This document shows positions 1 through 8,910 of a stretch of 64,000 nucleotides of DNA, piece after piece. Numbering within the stretch: position 1 is the stretch's first letter; each line of letters begins with the position of its first letter. A program made the position numbers and the translations under genes. The notes below the pieces were generated by a model. The model did not search any database and had not been told where the DNA came from. It was given only the letters and a program-made list of their open reading frames with translations. The stretch comes from an uncultured Lachnospiraceae bacterium (GTDB lineage Bacteria; Bacillota; Clostridia; Lachnospirales; Lachnospiraceae), in NCBI GenBank assembly GCA_902779305.1, contig CACZBD010000003.1, forward strand, positions 186,001-250,000. The letters are read 5' to 3'.

Positions 1-351
1 GAAAAACATCGGCAGGATGATCAGGACTGCATAGATCTTTCCGAGCTTGAATTCTTTTCTGCTGATCGCAAACCCCATGGTCGCGATCAGAAAGAGCGAC
101 AACAGGGAACCTGTCACCGTCACGAAAAGCGTCACCCCAAACGACCGTAAGATCCCGCCGAGGTTTTCAAACAGATACCGGTAAGCTTCCGTCGAGAAAA
201 CAGCCGGCAAAAACCGGTACCCGTCTCTTGCGATCGATCCCTCCGAAGAAAATGACACCATGATCACCAGGAACACCGGGATCATGCCGATCACGGAAAG
301 CAGCATCATGCCTGCGCTCAATATGAGATTCGCCCTCTTCCCGATCCTCAT
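1..351 (-). CDS. Carbohydrate ABC transporter permease, LplC/YtcP-like (3' part lies outside the window)
   Basis: The 117 codons present begin with MRIGKRANLILSAG and run off the left edge. They show a first membrane segment (about residues 8-33), an extracytoplasmic stretch with the pattern RDGYRFLPAVFSTEAYRYLF, and a second segment around 67-90. That order, and the stretch after helix 1, is typical of the LplC/YtcP side of CUT1 sugar permeases, which pair with an LplB-type partner in the membrane. The start ATG overlaps the stop of the upstream permease gene by 4 nt (ATGA), so the two are translationally coupled and form a heterodimer in this family. The coupling ATPase (MsmX type in Bacillus) is not seen here. 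The EAA loop lies outside the window. Confidence 0.85.
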   Translation of the reverse strand, partial: MRIGKRANLILSAGMMLLSVIGMIPVFLVIMVSFSSEGSIARDGYRFLPAVFSTEAYRYLFENLGGILRSFGVTLFVTVTGSLLSLFLIATMGFAISRKEFKLGKIYAVLIILPMFF

Positions 352-1262
352 ACGATCCCCCTGTCCGGATCGATCTTTTTGATCCCGTAATTTGCCAAAA
401 TCAAAAGGATCGCGCCGATTCCGTTCTGGATCAGGCTCGCCGCAGCAGAGTACCCGAAGTTGGACTGATCGATCAGCGCCTTATACACAAACACATCAAT
501 GGTTTCCGTGGTCGCAAGGATAGATCCGGAATTTCTCGTGACCTGATAAAACAGGCCGAAATCCGTTGACAGGATATGTCCCAGATTCAGCAGGGTCAAA
601 ACGATGATCATCGGTCCAAGCAGCGGGAGGATCACATACCGGATCATCTGCCATAGACTTGCGCCGTCCACGACCGCGCTGTCATAGAGTTCCTGATCCA
701 CCGACAGCAGATAGGAATAATAAAGGATCATGGTGTATCCTGCCGTTTTCCACAGCTGTACGATGATGAGGATCACCGGCCATGCGCCCGGCTGCTGGTA
801 AAAATTGACCGGATCCAGTCCGACGGATAAAAGGAACGCATTTACGATCCCCCGCTCCGTTGAGAGGAATGCAAAGACAAAATAACTGACCACGATCCAG
901 GAAAGGAAATGGGGAAGCAGCGCGCTCATCTGAAAGATAGACTGCACTTTCTTCGAATGCAGCATCGAAAGGACAATGGCAAGCGCGATCGGAACGACCG
1001 TTCCAAGCAGCAGAAAGATCAGATTATAAGACAGGGTGTTTCTTACGATCCGCCCCATCTGCGGGTTCAGAAACAGAAAGCGGAAATTTTCAAAACCCAC
1101 CCACTCACTTGCAAACAGGCTGTAAACAAAACTTTTTCCGGGAATGAGCCGGTATCTTTTAAATGCAAGAACAATGCCGAAGATCGGCAGATAGCAAAAC
1201 AGCAGATACCAGATCGCCGTCGGCAGGGAAAGCAGGAAGAGTGAGATGTTTTTTTTACGCAT
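348..1262 (-). CDS. Carbohydrate ABC transporter permease, LplB/YtcN-like
   Basis: A 304-residue inner-membrane protein with about six hydrophobic segments, the usual size for LplB-type CUT1 permeases. The cytoplasmic EAA loop that contacts the ATPase is visible around residues 192-215 (ELYDSAVVDGASLWQMIRYVILP). The start ATG has GGAG about 8 nt upstream. It lies 30 bp after the exporter-like ABC gene and overlaps the next permease by 4 nt, so it belongs to the long operon that begins with the hybrid kinase. With the two binding lipoproteins upstream it should import an oligosaccharide or similar polar solute; the substrate cannot be read from the sequence. Confidence 0.88.
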   Translation of the reverse strand: MRKKNISLFLLSLPTAIWYLLFCYLPIFGIVLAFKRYRLIPGKSFVYSLFASEWVGFENFRFLFLNPQMGRIVRNTLSYNLIFLLLGTVVPIALAIVLSMLHSKKVQSIFQMSALLPHFLSWIVVSYFVFAFLSTERGIVNAFLLSVGLDPVNFYQQPGAWPVILIIVQLWKTAGYTMILYYSYLLSVDQELYDSAVVDGASLWQMIRYVILPLLGPMIIVLTLLNLGHILSTDFGLFYQVTRNSGSILATTETIDVFVYKALIDQSNFGYSAAASLIQNGIGAILLILANYGIKKIDPDRGIV

Positions 1263-1292
1263 GGCAGATTCTCCATGAAACGCCGGTCATAT

Positions 1293-3398
1293 TTACCGGA
1301 ATCCGGCTTCCATCGTATACAGGCTTCTGTAGTCTTCCGACTGCTGCATCAGTTCCCGGTGCGTCCCCTGCGCAAGGATCTTTCCGTCCCCGACATAATA
1401 GATCGTGTCGGCATCCACGATCGTCGAAAACCGGTGCGCGATCATGATCACGGTGCATTTTCCTCTCAGGTTCTGAATGACGCGGCGGATCTCATCCTGC
1501 GTCACATTATCAAGCGCGCTGGTCGCCTCGTCTAAGATCAGGATCCTGCTGTCCTTCAGCAGGCTTCTTGCGATCGCAAGTCTCTGCTTCTGCCCGCCGG
1601 ATAAGTTCACGCCGCCCTCACCGAGGATGGTATCGTACCCGTCCGGCATGCGTTCGATGTCCTCCGCAATGCAGGCCTGTTTTGCCGCAGCAACCATTTC
1701 CTCATCCGTCATATCGGGCTTCACGATGCGGAAATTATCCCTGACGCTCATCTGAAACAGATACGGGGACTGTGTAACGACCGTCATGCATCCCCGCAGG
1801 GAATCCTGATCGAGGTCGCGGATATCCGTTCCGTCGATCAACACCCTGCCGCTGAACGCCTCATACAGTTTGCTGATCAGATTGATGACCGTTGTTTTGC
1901 CGCAGCCGCTTCTGCCTACAAACGCAACGATCTCACCGGGTCTGATCTCAAACGACATCCTTGAGAGCACAAAGCGCGTGGAAACCCCCAGTTTTCTGAT
2001 GTTGTATGAGAAAGACACGTTCTCAAAACGCACTTCTCCACGGATGTCCTTCTTCGAAACGGTCCCGAATGATTCCTTCGGGAATACCGGGCTCATCAGT
2101 TCATGCAGCCGTTCGCAGGAAAGATTGAAATCCGTAACAAAGTCCATGATCTGCGAAAGAAGTTTCGTCGCGGAAGAATCCAGCAGAGAATAATAATTGA
2201 AAAGCACCAACGCGGAAGCAACGGACAGGAAGTTCTTTTGCAAAAAAGTCCCAAGGAGCAGGATGAAAAGAAACAGGCCCGATTCTCTTACAAACGAACC
2301 GATCAGACCGTATTTGCGGCCCTGACTGTCCCGGTACATTCTGGAATCATTGGCGCTCCTGATCCGTTCCGTCATCCGCTCGCGAAAAGAGCCTTCCGCA
2401 TGGATCAGCTTGATATCTTTTGCGCCGCGCACCATTTCTCCGATGATACCGGTATAGCGTTCATTTTGATTACGGAAAATGCGGTCCTGCTTTTTGACTT
2501 CTCTCTGACGTTTTGTTTCAACCAAAATCTGAAGCACGAGGAGTATGAACCCTGCAAGGAAGACCAGCGGATTGACAAAAAGCATGGCAACGAGGATCCC
2601 GGCATACTGGCAGACCTGCGACAGATTGTCCGCAAATGTCCCGAACGCGGTTGCAAGACTCGAGGTGTCCGTTGTCATTCTCTGAATAAACAGGCCCGTG
2701 CCGTGTTCGTCCAGGCTTTCGTTTGTGATCTTTAATACATCTTCCGACAGTTCTGTCTCAAGAGCTGTCAGCGTGCGGTTGTAGAGAACATTATATGCCC
2801 AGTTGCAGACTGCCAGCGCCACAGCGCTGAAAAGATTGGTGGCAAGAAGCGCGATCCCGGTGTAAAAAAGCTGTGAAAAAGCATTTTCCGTGATCCCTGT
2901 GATGATCCTGGCGCTTAAGAGCGGTGCGAGGATCATCAGGCCGACGCTGATCAGCTGCATGATCACGCCAAGGATCAGATACCCTTTATTTTTCCTTGCA
3001 TACTTCCATGCAAATTTCAGATTGTCCGATGTGGTACTGAAAGTCAAGACGGTGAACGAGATCCGATTTACTCCGTCTTTATAGCGCCAGTCCGGCGCGC
3101 CGCTCCACCGGTGCAGCGTTTTGATCAGCACCAGCGAATCCGTATCGTTGACCGGATCGGTCATTTCTCCCGGGACATCCAGACTGACCCGGACTCTGCC
3201 AAATTTTTTGCGGACCGTGATCTTTACATCGCTGTCCTTCCCGAGCACTCTTGCGTATTCCAAAAGGATCTCTTCCAGAGACAGCCGGATCCGAAGCCTC
3301 TCGTCCTGCAATACGCCTGCCGCCTCGAGCTGGGAATCCACCTGTTGTATGTACGAATCGACCTCGTCGTTATGCAGCTTTCCCTGTAGTCTGAACAT
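1293..3398 (-). CDS. ABC exporter-type protein (membrane domain plus ATPase) with an extra N-terminal GHKL/RsbW-like domain
   Basis: A 701-residue fusion. Residues about 1-110 are soluble; the segment LRIRLSLEEILLEYARVLGKD followed by a strand-rich KITVRKKFGRVRVSLDV resembles the GHKL ATPase fold of anti-sigma kinases (RsbW type). The N-box Asn expected after the conserved Glu residues is absent, so ATP binding there is doubtful. Residues about 125-420 form a six-helix exporter-type membrane domain. The C-terminal ATPase has Walker A GRSGCGKTT, signature LSGGQKQRLAIARSL, Walker B ILILDEATSALD and an H-loop His in MIAHRFSTI. It sits inside a sugar-uptake operon, between binding-protein and permease genes, which is odd for an exporter. 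It might signal or export rather than power the permeases. The exporter assignment is firm; the N-terminal fold is my inference. Confidence 0.85.
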   Translation of the reverse strand: MFRLQGKLHNDEVDSYIQQVDSQLEAAGVLQDERLRIRLSLEEILLEYARVLGKDSDVKITVRKKFGRVRVSLDVPGEMTDPVNDTDSLVLIKTLHRWSGAPDWRYKDGVNRISFTVLTFSTTSDNLKFAWKYARKNKGYLILGVIMQLISVGLMILAPLLSARIITGITENAFSQLFYTGIALLATNLFSAVALAVCNWAYNVLYNRTLTALETELSEDVLKITNESLDEHGTGLFIQRMTTDTSSLATAFGTFADNLSQVCQYAGILVAMLFVNPLVFLAGFILLVLQILVETKRQREVKKQDRIFRNQNERYTGIIGEMVRGAKDIKLIHAEGSFRERMTERIRSANDSRMYRDSQGRKYGLIGSFVRESGLFLFILLLGTFLQKNFLSVASALVLFNYYSLLDSSATKLLSQIMDFVTDFNLSCERLHELMSPVFPKESFGTVSKKDIRGEVRFENVSFSYNIRKLGVSTRFVLSRMSFEIRPGEIVAFVGRSGCGKTTVINLISKLYEAFSGRVLIDGTDIRDLDQDSLRGCMTVVTQSPYLFQMSVRDNFRIVKPDMTDEEMVAAAKQACIAEDIERMPDGYDTILGEGGVNLSGGQKQRLAIARSLLKDSRILILDEATSALDNVTQDEIRRVIQNLRGKCTVIMIAHRFSTIVDADTIYYVGDGKILAQGTHRELMQQSEDYRSLYTMEAGFR

Positions 3399-3443
3399 GT
3401 CTCATCCCCTGTAAAGATCAGGTGTTTACCGTCCGCATCGTTC

Positions 3444-4937
3444 TTACTGCTGTGCCAGATATTCGTCCAGCTGTTTCTGTGCTTCCGTCTGCACCTTTTC
3501 AAGGCCGATCTTTTCAAACTGATCCTGCAGTTCCTTCATCGTCTCGTCCGGATCCGTCGTTCCGGTGATCAGTTCCGGGAAGTAACTGTCCCAAACGGCG
3601 TTCATAGCCGTTATTTCCGCCTCCACAGGCGTGTTGTCAAGGGTGAAGCCCTTCGTATCACTCATGTTTGCGGTCTTGTATCCCTCATACACGATCTTCC
3701 ATTCATCGGGATCGGCAAGATTGTCCTTTCCTGCAGAAAGCACCGATGCGCTGATCGCAGGCCCCGTCTGAAAAAGGCCGAGCAGATAATTGTCGTTCCC
3801 CGCATCCGTCCGGATCACGGTATTTTCATAATATTCAAAGTGCGTTCCCTCGATGCCGTAGGCAAGCGTATCCCTGAACGCACGGTTCGTATACAGGAGT
3901 TCCATGTACTTAAGGGCGGCTTTTGCATGTGTCTCATCGGCAGCGGCGTTTACCGCAAACAGCGCGCCCTGCTCCGTTGCCCTCGACAGGTTCGGCCCCA
4001 AGAAACGGACGAGCTTCACGTTGAATCCGACCGTATTCGGATCGGACCATCCGCGGTATCCGGTCCATGCCGTTCCGATCCTGACCGGTGTCCCCATGGA
4101 ATAAGGCACTTCCGTCAAAGTCGCGGCATCCGGGTTGATATACCCTTCCTGATACCACTTGCGGAGGTTCCTTAAGATCTCCATATACTCTTCGTCTTCC
4201 CAGACCGGTATGATCTTTGTGCCGTCCGCGCTTCCCGCCTTGCTGTACGGGATCACCAGATAGTTCCCGGCAATTTCCTCATGTACCTGATTCAAGCCCC
4301 GAAGCCCGCCGGCCGTCGTGGTAAACGGGTATTCGTCCGGATGATCTTCCTTCCACATTTTCAGGAGCGGCTCGAGCTCCGAAAATTTCATTTCCTCCGG
4401 AAGCGTAAGGCCTTTTTCTGTTTCAAAATAGTCCGAATTCAGCCGGAAGAACACTTCCGCGCCGAGGTCTTTTAACATCGGAACACCGTAGATCCTGTCT
4501 TTTAAGGTTCCGATCTCCCACCAGGGATCCACTGCTTCATAAAGCTTTGGCGTCTCGCTTTTGACCAGGTCGGTCAAGTCGTAGTAATAACCGCTTGCAG
4601 CATTCTGGTCAAAATCATTGCACCAGTCACATGTAAAAATCATGTCATAATATTCGCCGGTCTTCAGATCCAGCGGAAACTGCTCATCCGTCTTAAACAC
4701 GATCTTTGCTTTCACACCGATCTCCTTTTCGGAGATCTCATTCGCTTTGTCCAGGACCATCTGCAGATCCGTCGGGACATCAGCATCCGGAGCGTAGCAC
4801 CACCAGACCAGTTCTGTCGGTTCATTTTTGGCAGTGCCCGCCTTGTCCGTTCCGGTCAGTACCGCACTGCATGCAGTCAGAACCGGCAAGGCAAGGAGCA
4901 CAGTTGCCATGAGCAAATAGAGCTTTCTGTGTTTCAT
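3444..4937 (-). CDS. Extracellular solute-binding lipoprotein (family 1), second of two
   Basis: Start chosen at the ATG giving MKHRKLYLLMATV, because GGGAGGAAAAC lies immediately upstream; a longer reading frame adds nine residues without a better site. The 497-residue product has a lipoprotein signal with lipobox LTAC. The mature part has a binding-protein architecture, with stretches such as ELVWWCYAPDADVPTDLQMVLDKAN near the N-terminus. The size and pattern match CUT1 family 1 binding proteins of the LplA/YtcQ kind that work with LplB/LplC permeases. It is 30 bp downstream of a different binding lipoprotein, so the operon encodes two non-identical receptors. The C-terminus (EAQKQLDEYLAQQ) is helical, as in LplA-like proteins. 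Confidence 0.88.
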   Translation of the reverse strand: MKHRKLYLLMATVLLALPVLTACSAVLTGTDKAGTAKNEPTELVWWCYAPDADVPTDLQMVLDKANEISEKEIGVKAKIVFKTDEQFPLDLKTGEYYDMIFTCDWCNDFDQNAASGYYYDLTDLVKSETPKLYEAVDPWWEIGTLKDRIYGVPMLKDLGAEVFFRLNSDYFETEKGLTLPEEMKFSELEPLLKMWKEDHPDEYPFTTTAGGLRGLNQVHEEIAGNYLVIPYSKAGSADGTKIIPVWEDEEYMEILRNLRKWYQEGYINPDAATLTEVPYSMGTPVRIGTAWTGYRGWSDPNTVGFNVKLVRFLGPNLSRATEQGALFAVNAAADETHAKAALKYMELLYTNRAFRDTLAYGIEGTHFEYYENTVIRTDAGNDNYLLGLFQTGPAISASVLSAGKDNLADPDEWKIVYEGYKTANMSDTKGFTLDNTPVEAEITAMNAVWDSYFPELITGTTDPDETMKELQDQFEKIGLEKVQTEAQKQLDEYLAQQ

Positions 4938-4967
4938 GTTTTCCTCCCGTCCCCAAGGGACCATTTC

Positions 4968-6254
4968 TCATTCGAAGCTGCCGTACATCTTGACGGCTTC
5001 GTCCACGGTGAGTTCACCGGTTCCCACCTTAAATGCGGCCACGCGCACCTGAACCGTGAGCGGATCCGTAATGCCGAGTACTTCCGGAGATATGGTCCTG
5101 TCTGCCGGGATCGCGCAGAACGGCTCATAGACCGGGTCAAAGGACATATCCGCAGTGGGCGTGAGCAGACGCTTCTTGGAAGCCATCTCATTCAATTCAT
5201 CTTTTGAGATCAAAAACCGCATGAATTCGTTTGTCATATCCAGATCCTCGCAGTCCTTGTTCACGGAGAATTCCACGGAAGGGCTGTCGATAAAATACGC
5301 ACCGTCTTCTGTCATGGGGATCGGCGCACAGGTGTACTTAAACGGCGACTTCGTAAATGCCTCGGACTGGCTTTCCCGTTTTTTGGTCCCGGACACCGTA
5401 TCTCCGGCACAGATCATCATCGGCACGTCGCCTTCGAAAAAGCGCAGGATCACCTCCGTATAGTTGTCTTCGATCTTATTACACTCTTCCATGTCGACAC
5501 AGCCGTTTTGGATCAGCTTTTCCATTGTCTCAAGCGCCGGTCGCAGATATTCCCCTGCCGAAGGATCCAGCTCGTTTGCCGCTTGCAGTGCATCCGGGTT
5601 TTCAGCAAGCGTTTCCGTAAACAACGGATACGCGATCGTATTCATGAAACTGCTGGACGAATCACGGCTGTAACCCATCATAGGGCTTTGGTAGCCCTTA
5701 CTCTGAAACGCTTCGCAGACATCCATCAGTTCCGTCCAGGTGCCCGGAACACTTAAGCCCTCTTTTTCAAACAGATCGTTGTTAACAAGCATCCCGTAAG
5801 TTCTGGAGAAGACCGGTATCAGCATCACATGCCCGTCCGCATCCCGGTTGATGAGCCCCTGGCGGATGCAGTCAAGATTCAGCTTCAGGGAAGGATCCGA
5901 AAGGTCCTCCGTATGCGTAAAGACCGGATCATACTGTTCGTTCCCGATCATCCAGGTATAGGTAAAGAAAATGTTGGGTTTGTCATTGCTCTCGAGCACC
6001 GTGCCCAGCATGTTGTTATAGTCGTCCAGTTTCACATAGTTCAGTTCCACATTCGGATAGAACGCATTGAACCGGTCAAATTCCGCCTCAAGCGCCTCGA
6101 AATTATCATAGCTTCCGGCCACCGTGATCTTGCAGCTTGTGCCCGTATCAAGAGCCGGCTTGAATCCGGCGGTGCTATCTTCCTGTGTTTGTCCGCAGGC
6201 CGTCAGGGATAAAATACAGCAGATGGCCAGCGTGATGCAGAGCAGTTTTTTCAT
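4968..6254 (-). CDS. Extracellular solute-binding lipoprotein (family 1), first of two
   Basis: A 428-residue lipoprotein with the signal peptide [20 protein letters not shown] and lipobox Cys at residue 20. The mature region opens with [31 protein letters not shown], the typical first strand-helix unit of family 1 ABC receptors, and [14 protein letters not shown] segments follow. The start overlaps the stop codon of the hybrid kinase gene (ATGA) and has AAGGAGGAG upstream, so translation is coupled to the kinase. In related Clostridia such a receptor may deliver ligand to permeases or present it to the neighbouring sensor. The sequence does not tell which. It is clearly not a copy of the adjacent lipoprotein. 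Confidence 0.88.
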   Translation of the reverse strand: MKKLLCITLAICCILSLTACGQTQEDSTAGFKPALDTGTSCKITVAGSYDNFEALEAEFDRFNAFYPNVELNYVKLDDYNNMLGTVLESNDKPNIFFTYTWMIGNEQYDPVFTHTEDLSDPSLKLNLDCIRQGLINRDADGHVMLIPVFSRTYGMLVNNDLFEKEGLSVPGTWTELMDVCEAFQSKGYQSPMMGYSRDSSSSFMNTIAYPLFTETLAENPDALQAANELDPSAGEYLRPALETMEKLIQNGCVDMEECNKIEDNYTEVILRFFEGDVPMMICAGDTVSGTKKRESQSEAFTKSPFKYTCAPIPMTEDGAYFIDSPSVEFSVNKDCEDLDMTNEFMRFLISKDELNEMASKKRLLTPTADMSFDPVYEPFCAIPADRTISPEVLGITDPLTVQVRVAAFKVGTGELTVDEAVKMYGSFE

Positions 6255-8785
6255 GATCTCTCCTCCTTGATCCTTCGGATCTCTTTAATGACAAGTTTTA
6301 CATCTATCGGTTTTGCGATATGGCCGTTCATACCGGCATTCAGGCACTCCGTGATATTCTCCGAAAATGCATCCGCCGTCATGGCGATGATCGGGATGGA
6401 CGACGCCCACGGATCATCAAGAGAGCGGATCGTTCTCGTAGCTTCAAGCCCGTTCATTTCAGGCATCTGTATATCCATAAAAATCAAGGCATACCGGCCT
6501 TCTTCTGCCTCACTCATTTTGTCCACGCAGATGCGGCCGTTCTCGGCGCGCTCCGTCGTGATCCCGAACATGTCGAGCATGTTGGAGATGATCTCCCAGT
6601 TGATATCATTATCTTCCGCGATGAGAATGTTGAGTCCTTTCAGATCGGAATAGTCATTCTCGGGTTCCACGGACTTGGCCTCGGTCCCAAGGATCGTGTT
6701 GATCTTATCATACAGTTTGGAGCGGAACAGCGGTTTGCTGACGAAGCCGTTTGCGCCCGCTTCCCTGGCTTTATCTTCGATATCCGACCAGTCATAGGCG
6801 GAAACCAGCAAAATGGGGGTCTTCGTCTCCACTTCCGAACGGATCCTGCGGATCGTTTCAATGCCGTCCAGATCCGGCATCTTCCAGTCAAGGATCACAA
6901 CACTGTAATCCCTTCCCGCCTGATGACGGTGCTCGATCATGCCGAGCGCTTCCATCCCGCTTCCTGCATGGTCCGCTTTTACGCCGAGAGATTCCAGGGT
7001 ATCGACTGCCGTATCCAGAAGGATCTCATCGTCATCGACGATCAGGATGTCCATCGGATCGAGCTTCATATCTTCCCTTTGCCTGTCCGCAATGGGAAGA
7101 TCCAGTTCCACGGTAAATGTCGTTCCTTTTCCCTGTTCGCTTTCGCAGTTGATGGTGCCGCCCATCAGGTCGACCATCTGCTTGGTGATGGCAAGTCCGA
7201 GACCGGTTCCCTGGATACTGTTCACCCGGCTGTCCGTCTGCCGCGAAAAAGGCTGGTACATGTTCGCCATAAACTCCGGACTCATGCCGATACCCGAATC
7301 GGCCACCTTGTAGACCAGTTTCATGCATCCGGCTTTCTGACTTTCCTCCTCACGCATGTCCACGCTGACACGCCCGCCCGGCTCCGTATATTTGATCGCA
7401 TTGGAAAGGATATTGATACAGATCTGATTCAGGCGGAGCTGGTCGGCATAAAAATACTCTCTTTCCATCCGCCCGGTACGGAAGTTGAACTCGATGTTCT
7501 TTTCCTTGATCATCGGCTGCGAGATATTTACGAGATTTTCCACGGTCTCGACGATGGAAAACGTCAACGGGCTTAAGTTCAGTTTCCCGCTCTCGACCTT
7601 GGAAATGTCCAGAATATCATTGATCAGCGTGAGCAGATGGTTGCTTGCCATCGAGATCTTCCGCAGATTTTCCCCTACCGCTTCCGTATCGTTCAGATTC
7701 TTTTCCGCGATCGTTGTAAGACCGATGATCGCGTTCATCGGCGTGCGGATGTCATGGGACATCGTAGAGAGGAAATCCGTTTTGGCCCTGTTGGCCGCCT
7801 CCGCTTCCGTTGCCGCCGCGTGAAGCTTCTTGTTAAAATACATCACGACCGCAAGATCAAACAAAAACAGGATCAAAAGCCCCGCGGAAACAAAGCCGAT
7901 CAGCAGCCAGTTCTGGGTATTTACATTCAGGTCCTTCATCGGCATGAAACACAGGAATGTCCATCCCCCAGCCGCCTCGACCGGGGTGTAGGCAAGAATG
8001 CATTCCTCTTTCTGAGAATTCAACATGGTAAAAGAACCTGTCGAGGAGGTGACTTTTTCAAAAAGTTCCTGCGCCGAAGCGGGTTCCAACGTGTTATAGG
8101 ATCTGTAAAATTCAAAGAAATTGGAGTTTTTGAAAGAATGGCCTTTGATGATATAATCGCCGTCTGCGTCGATCATGGAAAGTTCGGCGTTTTCAAGTTC
8201 TTCCTGCGGGAAGACCCATTTTTTCTCAAGTTCGGAGATCGGCAGGACACGCAGCAGGATCGCATCCTGCGCATTGCCGGACTCAGGATCGCGAAGCGTG
8301 ATGAAATTACAGAAGGCAATGGACTGTTCCCCGTTGAGGGGGTTCGTATAGGCACGGGAGATATTGGTGGTCTCCCCCATGTCATGGATAAAGCTCACAT
8401 CGTTGAGCAGATTTGTTCTTTTATAAGAAACGGAATAGTCCCCGGCGTCATCCGGCTTCGCTCTCGTGGAAAGGCCGGACAGTGTATCCGCGTACACGAT
8501 ATGCGCGGAAGCATTTTGCATGACATGCGCGACCCGGATAAAGGAAACGGCCTCCTCGATGGTCATGTCTTTACTGTTGATGTAACGCGCCCAGACATCA
8601 CAGATGCGCTGCTCACCCTCCAGATAATTCTCGGTGACATGTTCCATGGTAACCGTGGTGTTTTCAAAATTCTCGATCTGTCTTCGGGTCGTATTTCTGC
8701 CCGTATAATTGGAATAAAGAACCACGAAGGTCAGCAATGCGATCATAATGAGAACATTGACGATAATGATCCCGTTTTTCTTCAT
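6251..8785 (-). CDS. Hybrid sensor histidine kinase with two receiver domains
   Basis: An 844-residue membrane kinase. A first helix (about 5-23) and a second (about 298-320) bracket a roughly 270-residue extracytoplasmic sensor, probably of the double-Cache kind. The kinase core has the H-box [18 protein letters not shown], then the N and G boxes ([29 protein letters not shown]). Two receiver domains follow: one opens with ILIVDDDE and has [12 protein letters not shown], the other opens [13 protein letters not shown] and has [12 protein letters not shown]. No Hpt or DNA-binding output is encoded in this gene or next to it, so the phosphate acceptor is elsewhere or the receivers work locally. 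It is the first gene of the sugar-uptake operon and overlaps the binding lipoprotein gene by 4 nt, suggesting that it senses the transported ligand. Confidence 0.92.
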   Translation of the reverse strand: MKKNGIIIVNVLIMIALLTFVVLYSNYTGRNTTRRQIENFENTTVTMEHVTENYLEGEQRICDVWARYINSKDMTIEEAVSFIRVAHVMQNASAHIVYADTLSGLSTRAKPDDAGDYSVSYKRTNLLNDVSFIHDMGETTNISRAYTNPLNGEQSIAFCNFITLRDPESGNAQDAILLRVLPISELEKKWVFPQEELENAELSMIDADGDYIIKGHSFKNSNFFEFYRSYNTLEPASAQELFEKVTSSTGSFTMLNSQKEECILAYTPVEAAGGWTFLCFMPMKDLNVNTQNWLLIGFVSAGLLILFLFDLAVVMYFNKKLHAAATEAEAANRAKTDFLSTMSHDIRTPMNAIIGLTTIAEKNLNDTEAVGENLRKISMASNHLLTLINDILDISKVESGKLNLSPLTFSIVETVENLVNISQPMIKEKNIEFNFRTGRMEREYFYADQLRLNQICINILSNAIKYTEPGGRVSVDMREEESQKAGCMKLVYKVADSGIGMSPEFMANMYQPFSRQTDSRVNSIQGTGLGLAITKQMVDLMGGTINCESEQGKGTTFTVELDLPIADRQREDMKLDPMDILIVDDDEILLDTAVDTLESLGVKADHAGSGMEALGMIEHRHQAGRDYSVVILDWKMPDLDGIETIRRIRSEVETKTPILLVSAYDWSDIEDKAREAGANGFVSKPLFRSKLYDKINTILGTEAKSVEPENDYSDLKGLNILIAEDNDINWEIISNMLDMFGITTERAENGRICVDKMSEAEEGRYALIFMDIQMPEMNGLEATRTIRSLDDPWASSIPIIAMTADAFSENITECLNAGMNGHIAKPIDVKLVIKEIRRIKEERS

Positions 8786-8865
8786 AACGCTCCCTGCTCC
8801 CCCGCAATTTCTTTTCCGAAGCGGCTGCCCTCCCGTAGGAAGAAGGGCAACCCTCTTTTATAAGC

Positions 8866-8893
8866 AGTATATCACAAGAAACGGCGCTTTCAA
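8866..8893 (-). promoter_or_regulatory. Candidate promoter of the kinase/uptake operon
   Basis: On the minus strand TTGAAA (8893-8888) is followed after 16 bp by TATACT (8871-8866). It lies 81 bp upstream of the kinase start, in the only gap before the operon. The spacer is one base short of ideal, so the call is moderate. Confidence 0.5.
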
Positions 8894-8910
8894 AGTCACG
8901 CCCGCATTCC

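Noticed and set aside
1293..3398. The exporter as processing transporter for the double-glycine PepSY peptide
   Set aside because: Its extra N-terminal domain lacks the Cys and His motifs of C39 peptidases, and it belongs to another operon 10 kb away.
6320..8863. Two long plus-strand reading frames (about 418 and 408 codons) opposite the hybrid kinase
   Set aside because: They lie exactly antisense to a well-supported gene, show His/Arg/Asp-rich low-complexity translations without motifs, and lack ribosome sites. They are by-products of codon bias.
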